Of a stretch of 9,569 bases of DNA, positions 7,215 through 9,569 are shown piece by piece. The stretch is from Planctomycetota bacterium (GTDB lineage Bacteria > Planctomycetota > Phycisphaerae > WQYP01), in contig JAJZGH010000198.1 of the NCBI GenBank assembly GCA_021798635.1, forward strand, positions 1 to 9,569. The letters run 5' to 3'. The notes under the pieces were generated by a model. The model saw nothing but the letters and a program-made list of their open reading frames with translations. It ran no database searches and was not told the origin of the DNA. The translations under genes and the position numbers were made by a program. Numbering within the stretch: position 1 is the first letter of the stretch; every line of letters begins with the position of its first letter.

Positions 7215-7558
7215 GAGCGTGTCGCCGATACCGGCTTGGCAAATTTAGATCCCATCTGCCAACGGTTGGGAAGTTTGGTGCGCTTCTTCAGGATATCCTC
7301 GTATTCGTCGGGCGTAACCATAATAATTACCGATGGGTAGGCTATCCCGCTGTCTCGGTGCGGGCCAAAAAATAAAGGATGGATACCGGACGGCACTGTA
7401 GATCGATTCACCTCCAGCAGCTTAATGGGCTCGTCCGAAGCTCGTTCCCGTTTTGCCCCAGCCGTCAACCCAATGATTAACTCTATTTCCGGGTCAATGG
7501 CATAGTGCGCCTCGGCCAAGCGTTTTGCGACGATTGCCTTAGAAGGTGGCTGAACCAT
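7211..7558 (-). CDS. Conserved-looking 115-aa protein of unrecognised family, partner of the HEPN-like protein
   Basis: I do not assign a family. The N-terminus (KAIVAKRLAEAHYAIDPEIE) looks like an amphipathic helix. The middle and C-terminal part (EPIKLLEVNRSTVPSGIHPL, FFGPHRDSGIAYPSVIIMVT, PDEYEDILKKRTKLPNRW) looks like an ordered alpha/beta core with invariant-looking Pro, Gly and aromatic residues. It has no signal peptide, membrane segment or cysteine. It lacks the GS...DxD motif of MNT nucleotidyltransferases, the usual HEPN partner. Start choice is firm: AAGGAG (7565-7570) stands 6 bases before the ATG. It is first in a two-gene unit, with a 4-base overlap with the HEPN-like gene and a promoter candidate at 7586-7614. 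An antitoxin, sensor or adaptor role is only a guess from context. Confidence 0.75.
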   Translation of the reverse strand: MVQPPSKAIVAKRLAEAHYAIDPEIELIIGLTAGAKRERASDEPIKLLEVNRSTVPSGIHPLFFGPHRDSGIAYPSVIIMVTPDEYEDILKKRTKLPNRWQMGSKFAKPVSATRS

Positions 7559-7564
7559 TTACCG

Positions 7565-7570
7565 CTCCTT
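7565..7570 (-). promoter_or_regulatory. Strong Shine-Dalgarno AAGGAG of the two-gene HEPN cassette
   Basis: On the minus strand AAGGAG, then 6 bases, then ATG at 7558. It is the best ribosome binding site in the window. The downstream HEPN-like gene has none and relies on the ATGA overlap. Confidence 0.7.
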
Positions 7571-7585
7571 AAATCAAGCTTTATT

Positions 7586-7614
7586 ATGATACAGAACGGG
7601 TCTGGATGGGGCAA
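7586..7614 (-). promoter_or_regulatory. Putative sigma70 promoter of the HEPN cassette
   Basis: Read on the minus strand: TTGCCC (-35, 7614-7609), 17 bases, TATCAT (-10, 7591-7586). The -10 differs from TATAAT at one base. The predicted start is near 7579, about 20 bases before the ATG, which leaves room for the AAGGAG site. Confidence 0.5.
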
Positions 7615-7751
7615 ACTTTTTTAGTTCCGGAAATGTTCTTGACGTGGGCACGGCGCGTGGCAGAGGAATGGTATCCCACGAACAACTCAACGCTGCCGCG
7701 TGGAGCTGACGGTACACGGCATGGTTGGATACCTACGGGAGATGGGGAATC

Positions 7752-7775
7752 CGATTGTTGCAGCGATTGTTGCAG
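7752..7775. repeat. Perfect 12-bp tandem repeat (2 copies) upstream of the WYL gene
   Basis: CGATTGTTGCAG occurs twice head to tail (7752-7763 and 7764-7775). A degenerate third copy, CGTGTTGCGG (7776-7785), follows with two bases missing. The array abuts the putative -35 of the WYL gene promoter and lies in the shared region between divergent genes, a typical place for a regulator's operators. Confidence 0.75.
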
Positions 7776-7779
7776 CGTG

Positions 7780-7807
7780 TTGCGGCATTGCTACGGCACG
7801 GGATAAT
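7780..7807 (+). promoter_or_regulatory. Putative promoter of the WYL gene, possibly giving a leaderless transcript
   Basis: TTGCGG (-35, 7780-7785), 16 bases, GATAAT (-10, 7802-7807). Transcription would begin about 7813-7815, at or just before the ATG at 7816. No Shine-Dalgarno precedes that ATG, which fits a leaderless mRNA. The -35 lies inside the degenerate third repeat copy. Confidence 0.35.
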
Positions 7808-7815
7808 AGCGGCCT

Positions 7816-8769
7816 ATGGCCAAAAGTCGGTACAGTAAATTTCGATCACGCCTCTGGAAGATTGTGGAAATCGACCGCCAACTGCGCGAGCAATGGCACC
7901 GGGGTCGCCCCTGTACCAAAGAATCGCTACTGGCTGGGTTGAAGGATATCGATGAGCGCACGTTGCGGCGTCTTATTGAACTGATGCGCGACGACTTGCA
8001 CGCTCCCATTGAATATGACCGCGCCCTGCAAACCTACAAATACACGAACCTCACCTGGGTGGTGCCCAATGTACAACTGGATGAGGACGAAATGCACGTC
8101 TTGGCCACAGCGGTGCAGGCCATCCGCCCGGTCATGCCGCCGTCGCTGTCCAAGCGCCTCGATAAACTGCTATCCAAATTGCTCGATGCCCTGCCGGAAA
8201 GCCAACGCGATGAAGTCCGCCGCGCGCAAGGGCGGGTGGAATTTGTGCCAGCCCCGGTACTATCCAAAGGATCTCAATGGTTTGAACCGTTGCACCAAGC
8301 CATTGGCGGGCGGCTTTCAGTCGATATGACCTATTATGTACAGACCAGGGAACAGGAAACCCAGCGGCGCTTTGATCCCTATTATCTGCGGAATTATCAA
8401 GGGGTCTGGTACGTGGCGGGCTACGACCACCTGACCAAGCACTGGCCAATTTTAAAGCTCGCGCGCATTCGAGCCTTAAGCGTGTCCGAGGATCTCTATG
8501 ATGTACGCCCCTTCAGCGCCGCCGAATACTTTAAGAACAGCCTGGGCATCATGGTCGGCGGCGCGCCACAACTTGTGCGAATTCGCCTGACCGGTTACGC
8601 CGCAAGCACCGCCGACGAGCAGCTCTGGCCGCCGGGGTTCACCTACCAGGCCGCCAGCCCGGCAGAAGGCATTTTGTGCGGCGAAGTGACAAATCTCATC
8701 GACCTGATCCCCTGGGTGGCGTCATTTCAGGGTGACGCGGAAATTCTTCCCGAAATCCCGCCCAATTAA
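7816..8769 (+). CDS. WYL-domain transcriptional regulator
   Basis: A 317-aa DNA-binding regulator of the DeoR/PafBC-like WYL class; WYL domains sense ligands, often nucleic acids or nucleotides, and several members (BrxR, CapW) control phage-defence loci. Residues ~10-80 form an N-terminal winged helix (TKESLLAGLKDIDERTLRRL, then IELMRDDLHAPIEYD). A helical linker follows at ~88-135, then the WYL fold at ~150-235 with VDMTYYVQ, RRFDPYYLRNYQGVWYVAGY (W198-Y199 is the WYL position) and LARIRALSVSEDLYDVRPF. The last ~75 residues resemble the C-terminal extension of the family. The ATG at 7816 is the first in frame after a stop at 7804-7806. The gene is divergent from the HEPN cassette and separated by 257 bp holding a 12-bp tandem repeat, so it may control itself and the cassette. 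That link is inferred. Confidence 0.9.
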   Translation: MAKSRYSKFRSRLWKIVEIDRQLREQWHRGRPCTKESLLAGLKDIDERTLRRLIELMRDDLHAPIEYDRALQTYKYTNLTWVVPNVQLDEDEMHVLATAVQAIRPVMPPSLSKRLDKLLSKLLDALPESQRDEVRRAQGRVEFVPAPVLSKGSQWFEPLHQAIGGRLSVDMTYYVQTREQETQRRFDPYYLRNYQGVWYVAGYDHLTKHWPILKLARIRALSVSEDLYDVRPFSAAEYFKNSLGIMVGGAPQLVRIRLTGYAASTADEQLWPPGFTYQAASPAEGILCGEVTNLIDLIPWVASFQGDAEILPEIPPN

Positions 8770-8855
8770 TCACCCGACTGCAACCACGGAAAGCCGACGG
8801 TACCATTTTGCTTGCCCATCGCCCTTGCCGGCCGCAAACTAACTTCCAACGCCGT

Positions 8856-8890
8856 CCCCGCCGCCCGTCCCCCATGTTGTCCCCCCGCCC
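8856..8890 (-). other. G-quadruplex-capable motif
   Basis: On the minus strand there are five G-runs of 3, 6, 5, 3 and 4 bases, separated by loops of 1, 7, 2 and 4 bases, so the G3+N1-7 rule is met. It sits in the strongly C-rich spacer (8770-8988) between the WYL gene and the tRNA, where I see no gene. Formation in the cell is not shown. Confidence 0.5.
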
Positions 8891-8988
8891 TTGGTAACTG
8901 TAACCACCTAATGGCGGCCCCGCCGCTCCACCGCTCAGCCGCACAGTTGCTTAAACCCACAGCATCCGTTAATTTAGTATTCATACCC

Positions 8989-9059
8989 GGGGACGTCGTT
9001 CAATGGGAGGACGGCGCGTTCGCAATGCGCAGATGGGGGTTCGATTCCCCTCGTCTCCA
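8989..9059 (+). tRNA. tRNA-Ala, anticodon CGC
   Basis: A full cloverleaf can be drawn. The acceptor is GGGGACG (8989-8995) with CGTCTCC (9052-9058), including the G3:U70 wobble that is the main alanine identity element. The D arm is GTTC/GGAC with a short 7-base loop containing GGG. The anticodon arm is GCGCG-TTCGCAA-TGCGC with anticodon CGC, which reads GCG. The variable loop has 4 bases. The T arm is GGGGG-TTCGATT-CCCCT, and the discriminator is A at 9059. Length is 71 nt and CCA is not encoded. An AT-rich patch just upstream (about 8968-8982) may hold the -10 of its promoter, but no clear -35 pairs with it. Confidence 0.95.
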
Positions 9060-9435
9060 ATAAGTACATAAGCCCATATTGCCGCGTTACTCTCGCCGAG
9101 TGGCCGGGAGCGTCGCATCCGAAAAGGCTTAGCGCCTGATCGTCGTGTCAGAAACCATTTCCAGTTTCACCCCTCCACAGGGATGCCGCACACCAGCCAT
9201 CCTTCAGGGCCGTCGGATTCCTATGATTTCCAATTTTACTTACGCCTGGAAAACTTGCCGCGCAATCAGGGCGGCGGCTATGCCATGGGAGGGCCAGTCT
9301 GGCGGATGGCGATCTAGCGCGCTATCGTGGTGGGTCATTTCTAAGCCGTGAGCCGTGGTCGGACGGATCTCGCGACGGCCACCGGATTGTCACCATGGGT
9401 CGGGGATACATTTTTCGCGGGGAGCGTGGCGGGGA
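9060..9435. other. Gene-poor stretch after tRNA-Ala
   Basis: I see no gene I can support in these ~375 bases. A 68-codon + frame from a GTG at 9145 has a composition rich in W, R and S and no family motif. A second + frame, open from 9072 to a stop near 9318, reads more protein-like at its end (YDFQFYLRLENLPRNQGGG) but lacks a convincing start. It could be a decayed gene. No repeat of the tRNA 3' end was seen, so an attachment site is not supported. Confidence 0.4.
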
Positions 9436-9569
9436 TTACTGGGACGGGGTTGTGGAATCAAGCATGGATTCGAGTTGGCGCTCGCGGGCCAGGTCACGCA
9501 GGGCCATGAGAAGATCGGACATTTCGCCGGCGATAATATTTTCCAAGGGGAAGTTGCGGTTCAGGCGGT
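9436..9569 (-). CDS. C-terminal end of an unidentified protein (partial)
   Basis: On the minus strand, an open frame enters from the right edge and ends at a TAA (9438-9436), giving the last 43 residues. They read RLNRNFPLENIIAGEMSDLL, then MALRDLARERQLESMLD and STTPSQ. This is an amphipathic helical tail with a normal coding look (many E, R, L and A, no rare-residue clusters). The start and main domains lie outside the window, and I do not recognise the family from this tail. Confidence 0.55.
   Translation of the reverse strand, partial: RLNRNFPLENIIAGEMSDLLMALRDLARERQLESMLDSTTPSQ

Noticed and set aside
7211..7558. The 115-aa gene as an MNT nucleotidyltransferase antitoxin
   Set aside because: The GS motif and the catalytic acidic residues of MNT proteins are absent.
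7606..7806. 66-codon + frame just upstream of the WYL gene, ending in a Cys-rich tail
   Set aside because: The Cys-rich part is only the translation of the 12-bp tandem repeat; no ribosome binding site; it occupies the divergent control region.
9088..9150. tRNA-like patch (GCCGAGTGGC resembling a Ser/Leu D arm)
   Set aside because: No matching acceptor stem, anticodon arm or T arm could be drawn around it.
9145..9351. 68-codon + frame starting with GTG after the tRNA
   Set aside because: No Shine-Dalgarno, no family motif, unusual W/R/S-rich composition.
1..9569. CRISPR array, insertion sequence or integrase
   Set aside because: No regularly spaced repeats with unique spacers, no terminal inverted repeats and no transposase or recombinase motif seen on either strand.

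Overview
The window looks like chromosomal DNA of a free-living bacterium, most likely a member of the Planctomycetota (Phycisphaerae-like). This is inferred from three things: the style of the phosphohexomutase N-terminus, a GntR/LacI-type hybrid regulator, and a YkgJ-type cysteine-cluster protein. It is not proven. Base composition is moderately GC-rich and no insertion sequence, phage gene or CRISPR array is visible.

Left part (1-5450). A YkgJ-family metal-binding protein on the + strand converges on a block of three minus-strand genes, with a GC-rich hairpin at 711-740 between them. In transcription order the block is a phosphomannomutase/phosphoglucomutase (5068 to 3692), a secreted PBP4-type D-alanyl-D-alanine carboxypeptidase (3567 to 2113) and a cytoplasmic metal-dependent amidohydrolase/deaminase (2082 to 754). 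The last two are only 30 bp apart and probably co-transcribed. The first two are envelope-related: sugar-phosphate supply and peptidoglycan trimming. The deaminase substrate is uncertain; aminofutalosine (menaquinone pathway) is one candidate.

Middle (5069-6701). A 59-codon + strand remnant that matches only the C-terminal half of a carboxymuconolactone decarboxylase/AhpD-like domain lies tail to tail with a minus-strand GntR regulator carrying a LacI-like sugar-sensing domain. No sugar catabolic or transport genes are beside it. A plausible promoter precedes the regulator.

Right part (6702-8769) is the most interesting. A two-gene minus-strand cassette has a strong ribosome binding site, an ATGA start/stop overlap and a plausible promoter. 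It encodes a 115-aa protein of a family I do not recognise, followed by a 170-aa HEPN-like protein. A WYL-domain transcription factor is transcribed divergently from it. The shared intergenic region contains a perfect 12-bp tandem repeat just upstream of the putative WYL promoter. The arrangement resembles a regulated toxin-antitoxin or defence-type module whose partner is not the usual MNT nucleotidyltransferase; this is a hypothesis.

Right end (8770-9569). A G-quadruplex-capable C-rich spacer, a tRNA-Ala(CGC) gene with the G3:U70 identity pair, about 375 bp with no gene I can support, and the last 43 codons of an unidentified minus-strand gene that runs off the edge.
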